From Meandrina meandrites (lineage: Eukaryota > Cnidaria > Anthozoa > Scleractinia > Meandrinidae), in the NCBI GenBank assembly GCA_963693305.1, contig OY855909.1, positions 1,524,501 through 1,588,500 of the forward strand: a stretch of DNA of 64,000 bases, written 5' to 3'. Position numbers and translations under genes: made by a program. Positions 22,082 through 34,245 of the stretch are shown here, piece by piece. Under the pieces are notes generated by a model, which did not search any database, was not told the origin of the DNA, and was given only the letters and a program-made list of their open reading frames with translations. Position 1 is the stretch's first letter; each line of letters opens with the position of its first letter.

Positions 22082-25000
22082 ATGGCTCAACTCATAACAG
22101 CATTCGCGGCCTTTTTGAGCCTTGTTTTCGTTTCTACAGCTGATGTAAAATGCCCAGGAACAGCAAACTACACGCTGACATTTCGCGCTCTTTGGAAATC
22201 AGACAGACATCCGAATACAGATCTTCCTAATAACGCACATTTTTCGCCTCTGGTCGGTTGTTCTCATGGAGCTGACTATGTCATGTGGCGTGAGGGGACA
22301 AAAGCTTCTCCTGGTGTGGAATCAGTAGCAGAAACAGGTTAGAACATTTTATTATGAAACCCCGACATCACGAACCTTTTAACCTAAAGAACATCCATCA
22401 ATATGAAGCCATTTTCAATCCCAGAGTCTGCAAGTGCGAAACTTCGTTTTTGCCGCTTTAAAGCTGAAACAGGTTAGAACATTTCATTATGAAACCCTGA
22501 CATCGCGAACCCTCAACATAACAACATACGGAATGAGCCATTTTCAAACGCAGCGACTGTAAAAAATATCGTTTTTGCTGCTTTTAATGCACAAAATTAA
22601 AACTGCGCGCACCAGCTGCATTGTTTGATATATTGCATTTTAGAGGGTTTATTCCGAAATACTTTTATTGTAAAACATCGATAGAGAGCGGAATTCCAGG
22701 TTTTTATGAACCCTCGCTATATCGAACCTACGATAACTCGAATCAAACGTGTTTCCCTGCCTCCGGTGAGTACTGCAATTTTATCCCTGATTTATGCTCT
22801 AAGTTATTGACAAATGAAAGCAAGGGACCGCAGACGAAAATGCTGCTGGTGTACGTAGGAGCTACTGACGAGACCCAATCAGGTCGAAACAGCTGTCGAG
22901 AGTTTGCATTTTTGACTTTCAGTTTGGACTCTATCATGTCGTTGTCCCGTTAAGGTTTTTCATTTCTACGTAGTGTCTGCCTTGCAGTTTATTGTCTCTA
23001 TGTTATTTCATATACTTGTAACTCATTTCTCGAACTAACCCTCAAACCATGTTCGTTTCTCTTGGCGGGTTTTTGGAATTTTACCGTACCCCGAACGTTT
23101 TAAGCGAGTGTATGAATCGTGCCTTGTGATGTCTGTTTTGATATGTAAACTTGTTCGATTGTATTTTCACTCATTGTCTTCCTTTCAGTTCACATCCATT
23201 GTTTGAGTCATCTTTACATCCATTGTTTGAGTCATCTTTATGGCGGCATTTATTTTCATGAACAGGCGAGAAAGGGCATTTTGATTGGTTCCTTGAGTGT
23301 TCCGAATTTAGTAAATTGCTGAGTTGATCCACTCACGAATTCGGTAAATTGTTATGCACCTATTTTAACGTGGTAAATGCAACCATAGTTAATAGAGGGG
23401 AATGGTTAGGAAGCCCTATTATAGCAAACAAACAAAGGGGCAAACAAAGAGGCCAAGATTCATATCGGAAGGTCCATGACAGTGCACATCTTTTGTTTTG
23501 CACTCATACACTATGCATGAATTACGTAATCGCAATGTTTTTATTGGTAAGTTGCATGAACACACGTAACCACCTATTGTATTTAGTCAGGTTTTGTGCA
23601 CGGTCAGCCCCCAAAATAGCGAAACAAAAACCTATCACAAAGAACATTGCCGGGCTTCATAACCATTTCTCTCTATTAACTATGATTCAACAGTAAGTCG
23701 TTAAATGCACTTAAGGTTATGTTAAAATCCGTTTCGATAACTTCGGCACACGCTCTTACCCTATTATATTTTAATATGAAATACTTTATTCAGCTAGCTC
23801 GTTCGGGAATATTGGTCTCGTTTTTTCTTTTATTAATTTTTGTGAAATACTTCCCCACTATGGACCTATCAGTCATGGGATCCCATTAATTTTTTTAAAA
23901 GTTTTTATATCACTTTATTGAAGCACCGCAGGTGAAAAGCATTTTTAGTAAACACGTTAGGAAAGACAGGAAAGGCAGGGGTTGTCTAGGGCGAGGGTGC
24001 AGGGGTGCGCATCTCTCTCTCCCTCCCCCCGAGATGACCGGGCGGCTTTCTAATACAACTGGTTTTCAACAAAAAAAAACTATGTGCACCCCCCCCCCCC
24101 CCCTCCCCAAAGAAAAATCCTGGATCTGCCCCTGAAAGGTACGTTGTAATGGGGGAGGGGGGGGGAACATGGAGTTTCAGAGGGGAGGGTCACACAAAAA
24201 TTAGGAACCTTGGAAATGATGCGAGTCATGAATGGTCCCAAGACATTTTGCAGTGCTCGCAAAATTAGGCTTTTGCTCGAAATACTCGCATAATTTTACT
24301 GGAACCTCGTTCTCTCCTGCTCGCACAAGTTTCAAAAGTGCTCGTATGTTCAAAATTAAAAGTGCTCGTTGCTCGCAGGGTAACGTTTGTCAAGGCTCGT
24401 GCTCATAGGAAAAACGATAAGGTCGCATGCTCGCAAAGACCATTCGATACACCTAATGGTAAAGCCTCAATGATTATTGTTTTAAAGGGAAGGGAGTGTT
24501 TATTATTGTAGTGGAATCATGCGGTTTCACTTTATTTTAAGAAGTGAATTCTAGTTTATTTCTTTTTTAAGATGAAAGTTTTCTGAATGTAATTTAATTC
24601 TAGTTATTTTATTTTCAGGTAAAACTGATACTCTGAAAAATGAGATTAACGCCCAGATCGCCGCGAAAAAGGCCTGGCAGCTAATTCTTTCGGGTGGTAC
24701 AGGCGCTGAGGGAGTGATAACCGGAATTCGTGTCCAGGTCACCTCGACCTTTTCCAAAGTGTCAGTCATCACGATGGTGGCACCATCACCTGATTGGTTC
24801 ATTGGAATTGACAGTCTTGACATGTGTGTCAATGGCACTTGGCGAGAGAGCTGGAACGTCACCATGTCACCCCCATGGGATGCCGGGACGGAGGAAGGAA
24901 ACGGATTTTCGACTGGTAATTCAGCCAGTAATCCACATGTTGACATTTTCCAAATCACAAACAACACAGAAGGTGCATTTAAGAACGACAAACCAATCAA

Positions 25001-25160
25001 AAGCTTGGGGGAGTTTCTGTTTAAGCCTGATGATGGGACGAGTGCAGGACCCGCATCTCCAGGGATGCCAACAGAGAGCTCTGTCGCCAAGTCCTCCGTT
25101 AGTTTCGCACTTCTCGTGAGTTCCGTTGGCGCTACTTTCACGTTGGTTTTGTTTTTCTGA
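22082..25160 (+). CDS. Spondin-N domain protein, GPI-anchored, divergent copy
   Basis: Exons are 22082-22337 and 24619-25160 (phase 1), 265 residues. A signal peptide is followed by one Spondin-N domain (VKCPG..., APSPDWFIGIDSLDMC, PPWDAGT). There is a short linker without the TASMSMD repeats and a C-terminal hydrophobic segment. It differs from the 593-9397 units at many sites (SLDMCVNGTW for SFDLCDNGKW), so it is an older branch. The internal GTAAGT donor is absent (GTCGCCAAGT). The 2.3-kb intron holds a tandem copy of the donor region (second GTTAG at about 22473), unidentified sequence and a MITE. Confidence 0.85.
22340..24220. other. Intron of the spondin gene: duplicated donor region and unassigned sequence
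   Basis: GAAACAGGTTAGAACATTT and about 130 following bases occur twice (22331 and 22466). A short tandem repeat, CATCCATTGTTTGAGTCATCTTTA, is at 23191-23240. A poly-C run lies near 24091. Open frames here (for example 22621-22953) show no recognised domain. Confidence 0.5.
24221..24454. repeat. MITE of the GAATGGTC-ended family, rich in GCTCGC words
   Basis: It starts TCATGAATGGTCC, ends GACCATTCGATACACCT, and is filled with variants of GCTCGCA. A homologous copy at 31610-31845 sits in the intron of the broken spondin copy. Related elements with other internal words are at 41424-41806 and 43171-43386. Confidence 0.6.
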
Positions 25161-25304
25161 AATCATAAGAACACCTTTCTCAGATATGGATCGTCTTTTA
25201 ATTTTGGCCCTGTCAGCTTAGCAAGAGTTTTTTTTTTTTTTGTGGTAACTAAGGCAAAAGTACTGTACTGGTGCTGACCTCTTCGTGTTACGGATACCGC
25301 CCGG

Positions 25305-25505
25305 CGCTAGCTACGCGGCAGTGATAGGTGTATCCGATCGTAAAGCCGGAGAGCTACCGAAAGCTTTCGTGGTTCGTCGAAGAGACGTTACATCCGACGA
25401 GATCATTGAATTCGAGTCGCTCCCCGAGTGGTGTGGAGTTCATTGACCAGATTCCAACGTCACCAGCTTGAAAATCATACGTCGCCATCCTCGAAACAGT
25501 CAAAT
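25305..25505 (+). pseudogene. Relic of the last exon of a 4CL-like acyl-CoA synthetase
   Basis: In frame the DNA reads [20 protein letters not shown], then RRDVTSDEIIEFES. After a length change it reads EFIDQIPTSPA and, after another, KIIRR. This matches the C-terminal domain of the intact gene at 41097-41360 ([35 protein letters not shown]). The catalytic-Lys glycine context is damaged and frames are broken, so it is dead. It lies 150 bases after the spondin gene and shares no other exon. Confidence 0.75.
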
Positions 25506-27290
25506 GCGATCCAAGTTATTATCTACAGAACTTGTTGTCTTCTTTTAGAGGAGATGAGACTAGCAGAAACACTTTTTTTAGTTATAGTTATAGTTTATAC
25601 TGAGTTTCGTCATTTGTCACTGTAGTTCCCCAATTTTGATTCGTTTATATTCGAGAAACTCTTAACAGGCAGGGTAATCCGCCTATAGTATAACATAAAT
25701 TTGAGTTACCCGGGGATGTAAACAGATTTTAATGTATAAACTAATTTTGATAAAAAGATTACTTGATTTTCTCATTTGTTACCGGTTTGACTACAATTAT
25801 AAGGAATTTGGCCGACCACATCGATATAAGAACTAAATTTATATATTACCTATGAATTTCGCAATAATCTAGATTCATTCAGTTTGTCTATCCATTCAGA
25901 GCCATTCCAGAACTAAATATGTACGAAAAAGAAACATAAAACAAATGATTTCGCTGTTGTGATTCAGTTTAAGTTCTCGCGTAACGTTCTCACACCTAAC
26001 CCAGAATTTTGACATTTCTATTTGCTCCTTTGGAAAGGACGACGTTCTCGTTGCCTTTCCCGTTGCGCAGAATGGAAATTTCATAACTGCATTCGTATAG
26101 CTGTTTATCACCGAGGAAAGAAAATGGTAGGAATTTCCTTTTTGACTACAAATTGATGAACTTAAGTTTTCGATAAGTTTTCTTTCTTAGATGTATTCTT
26201 GGTTTTCATGTTACGTCATAAAATTCTGAAATCAAAATTCAATAGGCCTGCTAAACTTTCGATGTCTCTAGGTGTAAGATAAACTAAAAATATATCTTTC
26301 TGCAAATTTCCAGCTTGGCTGTGCCCCTCGTTTTAAAAACAGAGCATTTTGAATATTCGAGTTCTCCGCCGTATGTGATATCAAGCTGAGTGCCGTGACA
26401 AAGTAGTTTTGATTCAAAAAAGGCCTTTCCTTTCCATTTTGGCAGATTGAACATTCCCAACGTACTAAGTGTTGTTTATGTAAAAGTACAATAGATCTTG
26501 AGCCAAAAGTAGTCACTATTAATAGCAATATTAAGTTACAGATGGTTTCTCTGACATCACGGCGGCCATATTTGTGCCCCTCGGAAGGACACAAATATGG
26601 CGTCTCCATACTGAACCTTATAAATTTGCGTGGAAAGTTTCGGCAAATAACTCGCAAACGGTGCACCGCACAGACCTGAGATTTGGACAAATTGTTTATC
26701 TATTTATCTTCTATAATATCTGAAATTCATAGCTTCTGTCGTTGAATGGTTTCGATTTTATTTTTTTATTGCGTGACAGTGAAAACCACCAATATCATAA
26801 TAACGCGAAAATCTCGTTCCAGGTCCCCACATATACGATAACGTCGGTAAACTTGTTATTCCACACGAGCTCGGCTATCGTTTACGCCTCACAGAATATA
26901 GGTTAAAGAAATTGGCCCTTTTTTGGGCCTGGATTCATTGTTGTAACGTCAGCGCTTACAAATGCATGTATTGATGTTGTCCTCACAAGCATTCCTAAAC
27001 GGAAAAAGTTGTCCGTTTACCAATTTAGCCTGGCTGAGCGTATACGAAAAAAACTCGTTTATAAATTACAATGATTGCTTTGTGTGGACGAAAGGCCCAA
27101 ATGTATTTCTTTACAGAATTTAAAGCATACGTGTGACGCGCAAGCTTTTTTTGCTGACTATATTTTCTCTATTAAAAATTCCACAACAACAACAACGGAC
27201 TTGTTCTTTGGCCTGTAACTTTACAACTATCGTCACGTCATCTTTTGTTTGAAGTATTGGCTGCAGGGTTTGTATGACAACGGTGTTCGC
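25506..27290. other. Intergenic, no recognised gene
   Basis: AT-rich. A short hairpin (CATATTTGTG...CACAAATATG) is at about 26563-26600. The 140-residue minus-strand frame at 26268-26690 has no recognisable motif and is left uncalled. Confidence 0.5.
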
Positions 27291-27750
27291 GTGTTTCACA
27301 GTTGGCTAAATACAAAACATCACAATTGACGTCTATGTTTTGTTATAGTAACAGCAGGAATGCGTGCTCATGTTGTTATCTAATGGCTTCTGTGCAAGGG
27401 AAGAAAAATGTAAATGATTTTAATCGTTGTTAACATTTTCTTGACTACGTAAAGGAAACTTTTCTTTTTACATGCGTGTCAGATCCCACCTTTGATGTCG
27501 GTAACGATGTTTTTAGTCCTAGGTTTAATAATAAATATGCTCAATATCTACAAAGGAAGTCCGTTGCAATTAGCGGGTGAATCGTTATTTATTTACATAA
27601 GTTTACGCCCCAGGGCTTGTATCTAGCAAACACGAAATTTGCAAATTTGCCTAGTCATCCCGGGCGGACACGAAATGTATATAAAGCATTGTTGATTGAA
27701 CTCTGCCTAAATTTCTCGCGGCGTAGAACACACGCAGTTATATTTGTGAA
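27291..27750 (+). promoter_or_regulatory. Upstream region and promoter of spondin gene at 27752
   Basis: 27291-27590 matches 1-420. The octamer position reads ATTTACAT (27591-27598), one base off. A clean TATATAAA box is at 27678-27685, 74 bases before the ATG. The octamer change may alter its expression (inference). Confidence 0.6.
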
Positions 27751-27751
27751 A

Positions 27752-30096
27752 ATGGCTCAACGCATAACAGCATTCGCGGCCTTTTTGGGCTTTATTGCTT
27801 TCGTTTCTTCAGCTGGTGTAAAGTGCCCAGGAACAGCAAACTACACGCTGACGTTTCGCGCTCTTTGGAAATTAGACAGACATCCGAATACAGCTCTTCC
27901 TAATAACGCACATTTTTCGCCTCTGGTCGGTTGTTCTCATGGAGCTGACTATGTCATGTGGCGTGCGGGGACAAAAGCTTCTCCTGGTGTGGAATCAGTA
28001 GCAGAAACAGGTTAGAACATTTTTTTATGAAACCCCGACATCGCGAACCTTTTAACCTAAAGAACATCCATCCATATGGAAGAAGCCATTTTCAATCGCA
28101 GAATCTGCAAGTGCGAAACTTCGTTTTTGCCGCTTTAAAGCACAAATTAAAGCAGAAACAGGTTAGAACATTTTTTTATGAAACCCCGACATCTCGAACC
28201 TTTTAACCTAAAGAACATACATCCATATACATGGCGTTAAATACAGGAATGGCTCCGGACACTTAGATTTTTTTTATTAAAGTGAAAAAAGAAAATATTC
28301 AATATAAAGTGCGCCGAGGTTGAATCGAACCCATAGCGCCGTATTAAGGTCATGTTAAGAAATCATTGAAAGATTCCTCTCTGTTGAGTTTGTTAAAAGT
28401 TTTAAAGTCACCGCATACTTAGTAAAGCACCACGGACGGAAAAGAATTTTCGGTAAATATGTTGCACACATTCGCAGTTAAAAAAAAATTGAAAAATTCG
28501 TTATAGCAAGCTCTGCGGGATTTCCGAAGGCACCCGAAGATAATCGAAAAGATCACTCATTTTTTCACGAAGATTGTTGAAGGTCAACCAAGGATTACGT
28601 ACATTTTTTCCGAAGAGTTTCTAACTTAAATTACGCGGCGCGAGTCACATTACACAATAATACAGAATGATCAACATGACTGATCAACATGACGAATACT
28701 ATAAGGTAGTTTGAAAAGGTTTTTTGCAAGCATCATTCTATTCTTTTTGTGGCCTCGGCTGTTCTTAGCTATAGCACTTTCGTTTGATGCTTTTAGGTTG
28801 AAAAGAAACCACGTTTTGACTTTCGAAAAAGGTTTAAAATCCACAGAATATCTCAAGGTAATCTTGAAATAGAGTCCCAAAAAAAACCATATACACTCTT
28901 AAAATTGTTTATCAGTTCTGAAAGAATTGTTTAATCCTGTCATGGACTTACTATCTGGAAGAAGCTGAGATGAAAATCACTACGTTTGCCCGTTTTTGAG
29001 AGTTTCTATGATTTTGGAGGAAGCTGTCTCAAAAATAGAGACGTTCGTATGAATTTTGAACCATGTGTCAAGGTCCATAACTTAACAGTCTCTAGCTGTG
29101 CATCCTAAAAGCATCAAACTTGGCCAAATGACTAACATCACTGTGATCTTTCATGCGGTGATCTCAATTTATCGATTAGTGAAAATTTTAAGCTTGCCCC
29201 AGTTGCGCAACTCCGAAATGCCAGTTCAAAATAATTATTATGTTGCATAACGATTAATATCCGTGTAGTATATCAACTCATAATTTAGTTCTTCTGTGTT
29301 TTTTTTATATGGTCTTATAAGGTTTTCCGTTACAAACTTCTTGTAAATTTTCGATCTCGTCCCCAAGAAGTGGCGTTGAGTTTTGTTTTTGCTTTGGCAG
29401 TTTTGTTTTTTTTGTCAAAGAGCAGTTTTAAAAAGCGCACAATTATTTAAGGTGAAAGTAGTGTACTGAATGCAACTTAATTCCAGTTGTATTTTATTTT
29501 CAGGTGCAACTACCACTCTTAAAAATGAGATTAACGCCCAGATCGCCGCCGAAAAGGTCTGGCAGCTAATTCTTCCGGGTGGTACAGGCGCTGAGGGAGA
29601 GATAACCGGAATTCGTGTCCAGGTCACCTCAAACTTTTCTAAAGTGTCATTCATCACGATGCTGGCGCCATCACCTGATTGGTTCATTGGAATTGACAGC
29701 TTTGATCTTTGTGACAATGGAAAGTGGCGAGAAACCTGGAATGACACCATGTCGCCCCCATACGATGCCGGGACAGATGAAGGAGACGGATTTTCGTCCG
29801 CTAATGCGGCCAGTAATCCACATGTTGACATTTTCCGAATCACAAACGACATGCAAGGTGCGTTTAAAAACACCGAACCGATCAAAAGCTTGGGGGAGTT
29901 TCTGTTCAAAGGGATAGGCTTACCAGTGTTACCACAAGCCAGCTATTCTACAATGAAACCTCAGAGTACAGCTTCAATGCCAATGGATAAATCTTCCACA
30001 ACTGCAATGCCAACAACAGAGAGCTCAGTCAGAAAGTCGTCTGCTAGTTTTGCCGTTCTCGTAAGCGCTACTTTAATATTGGCTTTGTTGTTTTGA
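27752..30096 (+). CDS. Spondin-N domain protein, GPI-anchored, single-domain copy
   Basis: Exons are 27752-28010 and 29504-30096 (phase 1), 283 residues. Signal peptide, complete Spondin-N domain, about two stalk repeats (TASMPMDKSSTTAMP) and hydrophobic anchor signal with TGA at 30094-30096. Very close to the units at 593-9397. The base that would create GTAAGT is A here (CAGAAAGT), so it ends normally. It serves as the ancestral-type single gene for comparison. A second copy of the donor (GTTAG at about 28162) lies 151 bases into the intron. Confidence 0.9.
28011..29503. other. Intron of the spondin gene at 27752
   Basis: Contains a tandem duplication of about 150 bases including the donor, then unassigned sequence. 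From about 28880 it aligns with the introns of units 1-4 (GAAGAAGCTGAGATGAAAAT, TATATGGTCTTATAAGGTTT). No coding content. Confidence 0.6.
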
Positions 30097-31075
30097 AGTC
30101 ATAAATCCATTTTCTCGGATAGAGATTGGCCTATCTGGCTGCTGTATTTTTTAACCATTTTTTGTGGCCAATAAGGAATGAATGAGCATTTAATTTTACT
30201 GAAGTTTTTTTGGAGAGAAAATTCCACACTGACACACTTTAACTCGAGTGGCCGAGTGATGGTGAAGATTTTGAGCGGTTTTAGGCTTGAACTGTAAACC
30301 GAAAACGGTCATTGCCTTCTTGTGAACTAATCATATGGCATCCATTTTCAACGCTTTACTAGGACAGTTACATGTTTTTCATTGTTAACTAGTTCAATGC
30401 GTCGTTGTTACCCTGATATTCTGTTAAACACAGGAGCAATATTTTAAGAAATAAACGCATACGTAGATAGTTTGTCTTGATGCATGATTCAACTTGTGCC
30501 TGTCTTTATATTGAGACGAGTAACAAGGCGCACCGAGAAAATTGTTCAAGTTCATCCAGACGGATAATGCGCCCGGACAATGACGGGTAAAGGTAGAAGG
30601 AAAAAATAAAATCAAAAAACACTCAAAGGCCTTTCTCTGTAATAGGATCTGGGAGGGACCCATGCTCAATAATACTCTGAACGCAGCCTTGTCCCTTGGC
30701 CAGCATCGTCCCCATAGCCATCTCCGCCTGCTAGATAGCGGACTTTGAAAGCGGAGATGGCCCTATCTCGATCCCTGGGACGTAGGACTGGAGCGAACGC
30801 TCTTTGGTGACGTCACCGCTCTCGATTGACCCCAATCTCGTTCCCATGCCCTCTCTCCTTTTCCTTCCATGTAGTCGGTTGTCGTCGAGGAGAGACAAGG
30901 GAGGAAAAGGAGGAAAGCCTGGAAACGCCTCAACACTGATTAAAATTTCAGCCACTTCTCGGCGGGAAGTTTACATATAAGAGATCTACTCAAATTTTTT
31001 CAGCGCAATCTTAGCTGACCTTTATTATTATCTGCCACCTTTTTTCTCGTTTTACGGTTAGCAGGTGGTCGAAGC
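30097..31075. other. Spacer between spondin gene and broken copy
   Basis: First half matches 9400-10004. Second half, from ACGCAGCCTTGTCCC at about 30680, matches 21450-21900. It is the undisturbed version of the junction that the nested insertion interrupts. No gene is seen. Confidence 0.65.
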
Positions 31076-31082
31076 GATATTT

Positions 31083-31254
31083 ATTTGCATAACTTTACGT
31101 CCGAGGACCTGTTTCGAGCAAATATAAAATTTACAAATTTGCCTAGTCATCCATGGCAGACTCGAAAATATATAAATAAAGCGTAGTTGATAGAATTCTG
31201 TCCAAACTCCTCGCGGCGTATAACACATGTACACACAACCATATTTTTGGAAAT
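31083..31254 (+). promoter_or_regulatory. Relic promoter of the broken spondin copy
   Basis: ATTTGCAT at 31083-31090 and TATAAATA at 31171 keep the family arrangement although the gene behind them is dead. Confidence 0.5.
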
Positions 31255-31274
31255 ATGTCAAGGCATAAAGGTAT

Positions 31275-31452
31275 TGTAAGGTAAGAAAACTTTATTTTAC
31301 CAGGGTGGCCCATTCAGCAACTAGGCTGGTATCCATTGGGGCCCTGGAACAATAAAATTATGTACAATATAAAGATGGTAAAAATATAAAAATTTGAACA
31401 AATATTTATAAAACTTTAAAAACATGAAGACTATAGCAAGCATTAATTGAAA
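31275..31452. repeat. Short interspersed repeat inside the broken spondin signal peptide
   Basis: It contains TTTATTTTACCAGGGTGGCC, related to TTATTTTACCAGGGTGACC at about 40788 in an intron of the acyl-CoA synthetase gene. Two copies of one unidentified SINE- or MITE-like family. Confidence 0.5.
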
Positions 31453-31609
31453 CTCCAAACTCCAGCACTCGCGGCCCTTTTGAGCCTTGTTGCTTTCGTT
31501 TCTTCAGCTGTTATTAAGACAGGAAAGGAACAATTGGGGGGAGGGGGCAGGGGGAAGCGGGATTTTCAGAGGGGAGGGTCACACAAAAAAATAGGAACCT
31601 TGGCAATGG

Positions 31610-31845
31610 TAGGGGTCATGAATGATCCCTTAAAATTTTGCAATGCTCGCAAAATTAGACTTCTGCTCGTAATACTCGCAACATTTTTAGTGGGTGCTCG
31701 TCCAATCCTGCTCGCATATTTTTACAAGTGCTCGGAAGCTCGAAAAGTGCTCGTTGCTCTCAGGGTACATAACTTTTATCAATGCTCGTGCTCGCAAAGA
31801 AAAACGCTGTGTTCGCATGCTCGCAAAGACCATTCGATGCCCCCA
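31610..31845. repeat. MITE of the GAATGGTC-ended family (second copy with GCTCGC words)
   Basis: Starts AGGGGTCATGAATGATCC, ends GACCATTCGATGCCCCC. The inside is repeated GCTCGC words. It shares position with the copy at 24221 within homologous introns, so it was copied with the gene. Confidence 0.6.
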
Positions 31846-32201
31846 ATGGTCGAGCCTCAATGATTATTTTTTTTAAAGGGAAGGGAGTGTCTAGCCTTGG
31901 TATCAAGCGGGCGAATATGTATACTGCATATCAGAATCAAGCTACGTTGTTTATGATTGTAATCGAGTCATGCGGTTTCACTTTATTTTGACGTAAAAAA
32001 AGACGTGACCTCCAGTTTATTTCTATTTTAGGTGCAACTGCCACTCTTAAAAATGAAATTAACGCCCAGATCGCCGCGAAAAGGTCTGACTGGCAGCTAA
32101 TTCTCTCGGGTGGTTACGACCGCTGAGGCCAAGGCCTCTGTTAGTTTTGAACTTCTCGTGAAGTCCGTAAGCGCAACTTTGAGGTTGATTTTGTTGTTGT
32201 G

Positions 32202-33030
32202 AAATCATAAGAACACCTTTCTCAGATATGGATCGACTTTTTTACACTTTGTGGAAAGTAAGGCAAAAGTACTGTACTGGTGCTGATCTGTCCGCGCTAT
32301 GGATACCGCCCGGCGCTAGTTATTTGCCTTGGAAAATAAAACTGGACATCCGAAGTACGGTAAACGGCGAGTAAGCTAGATCCAAGATCGCAAAAGTTTA
32401 GCGCAGCTATCTATCTATTTAAGCTCATTTGTTTCCATTTAGCTATCTTAGCTATGTTGTACAGTTAACCTGCGTAGCAAGCGTTCCCTTACAGCGCGAA
32501 CGATACGATCCCATTCTAGTTTCGACCCGAAACTGGAGTAACATAGCTCAGAGCTAATTAACTTCCCTAAGAAGCCCCTTTCGCATTTGCGGGAATCTTT
32601 TCTCACCAAACTAACACAAACGAACCCGAACATAAACTGAACCCAATCTAACGCAATCCAACTATCCCTTGTTTAAGAGTTGTAGAGTGAGAATAACCTG
32701 TTTCAGGTATTTGGTTGGTTGGGTAGCGGCAGAGCGAGGAACAGCGAGCGATTGAGAAAAAAGGCGAGGGCTAGTTAACCTGTTGCGATTTTGCACTCGC
32801 TGTTCGGAACTTCGCGCTAAATTCTGTTTCTGTGCTGCTTCCTAACTAATCGATCGCCTGCTGGAACAAGAGGGTTTGAATGGGGGGGGGGGGGGGGTCC
32901 ACATGACGGTCGGTCGGTTAAAATTATCGACCTTTGTCGGTTGTCGGTAAAATCTCATTTAAGTTTTTTTGTTGCTAGTCGGTAATTTTTTTCTCGTTTC
33001 GTAAGTCAGTAATATTTTTATTTTCCCTAG
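32202..33030. other. Intergenic, repeat-like
   Basis: The first part matches the 3' flank of the gene ending at 25160 (GGATACCGCCCGGCGCTAG at 25296 and 32301). A G run is at about 32882-32898, followed by short words GTCGGT/CGGTAA. No gene. Confidence 0.5.
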
Positions 33031-33039
33031 TCAGATAAC

Positions 33040-33767
33040 CCCACTCAGACCCTCGAACTAGATCCCTGGGAATCCACATTGACCAACATTTGTCATGGAC
33101 TAAACATGTCAATGAGATTGCTAGGGTAGTTTCCTCTGGTATAGGTGCTCTTAAAAGGCTGAGGCCATTCATTTGCGAAGATTCAGCTATTTTGCTATAT
33201 AGTGCTCTCATTGAACCGTATTACGATTATTGCTGTCCTGTGTGGGATGGTCTCAGCAATGAACTGACTGATAAATTACAAAAGTTACAGAATCGCGCCA
33301 TTAGGATCATTACGAAGTCGGATTTCTATTCTAGTGCTACCGTCCTTCGATTAAAGTTAGGATGGGATTCCCTCTATATCAGAAGGAAAAAGCATAAAGC
33401 GAAACTAATGTTTAAAACCATAAATAAACAAGCTCCGGAGTACTTACAAGACCTATTTAAACCATTCAGCACAGGATATAATCTTAGAGACAAGGCAAAT
33501 AAGTTAGCTCTACCTAAGCCCCGTACTGATTTTTTAAAACGAAGTTTCTGTTACAGTTGGGCACAGTTGTGGAATAGCCTTCCCCACGATGCCAGAGCTG
33601 CTAGATCCTTTAGCCACTTTAAAAGACTTATCAATTGCCTGATGTCTCCCTCGTGCTCCCACACGCAAACATGTAAGTAAGTTTTTTTTTTTTTTTTTTT
33701 TTTAATGTGATGTAAACATTCTTAACGTAATTGTAACTGATGTTTTTACCGTGTTTAAATAAAGTAT

Positions 33768-33829
<62 letters not shown>

Positions 33830-33830
33830 A
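33040..33830 (+). mobile_element. 5'-truncated non-LTR retrotransposon (reverse transcriptase C-terminus)
   Basis: Codes LGIHIDQHLSWTKHVNEIAR, then SSGIGALKRLRPFI, YSALIEPYYDYCCPVWDGLS and LQKLQNRAIRIITKS, ending near 33680. This is the region after the RT catalytic core in Jockey/CR1/L2-type elements. No catalytic YADD remains. The 3' end has a T run and a (GAT)n tail at about 33769-33824, as expected for insertion by target-primed reverse transcription. Confidence 0.85.
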
Positions 33831-34245
33831 CAAGGATCTAAGACCTGCACGAGGGTACTCCTGTTTACTTCGCTGAGAACGTGGTTCAAACGATAGAAAC
33901 TTTCGACGACTCTCAATAACAATTTGAACAGGTTCAAACCATAACCATGTACATGTTTGAATTAATTTGGGGAAAATAAACCTTTTAAAATTCCTACCCT
34001 GTGTAGGACAACCCTCTCTATTCTAATTCAGGGCAAAGGACAACATTCAGACCCTGATTAAGACAGACTCGCTAGCCAAATTATATACCCTGTTCCGGGT
34101 GGAGGGGCCAAAAGGTCCCAAAAATATCCCATCCGTGGCACACTTCACTTCCCCCTTCAATCCTTCACAGCGTCGTCCAGTCCTACTCCTTCAAGGTTTC
34201 CTCCCCCCTGCCCACCCGGCTCAGTCTCCGGTTTGTGGCGGAAGC
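33831..34245. other. Upstream region of the acyl-CoA synthetase gene
   Basis: No gene. It should hold the promoter; no clear TATA box is seen. Confidence 0.4.

Larger units (their letters stand above)
31255..32201 (+). pseudogene. Broken spondin-N gene copy
   Basis: The start region reads ATGTCAAGGCATAA (a damaged ATGGCTCAACGCATAA). It is cut by a repeat of about 180 bases and resumes at CCAGCACTCGCGGCCCTTTT and GTTTCTTCAGCTG near 31455-31510. The rest of exon 1 is gone. Exon 2 begins at 32032 (GTGCAACTGCCACTC) but has a 1-base loss (GCGAAAAGG) and an extra CTGA. After GGGTGG it jumps to the anchor region (AAGGCCTCTGTTAGTTTT), losing most of the domain. It is not functional. Confidence 0.85.

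Noticed and set aside
22621..22953. 110-residue frame inside a spondin intron
   Set aside because: No recognisable motif or splice context, and it lies in a region of duplicated intron sequence.
26268..26690. 140-residue minus-strand frame
   Set aside because: No domain, signal peptide or conserved pattern that I could recognise.
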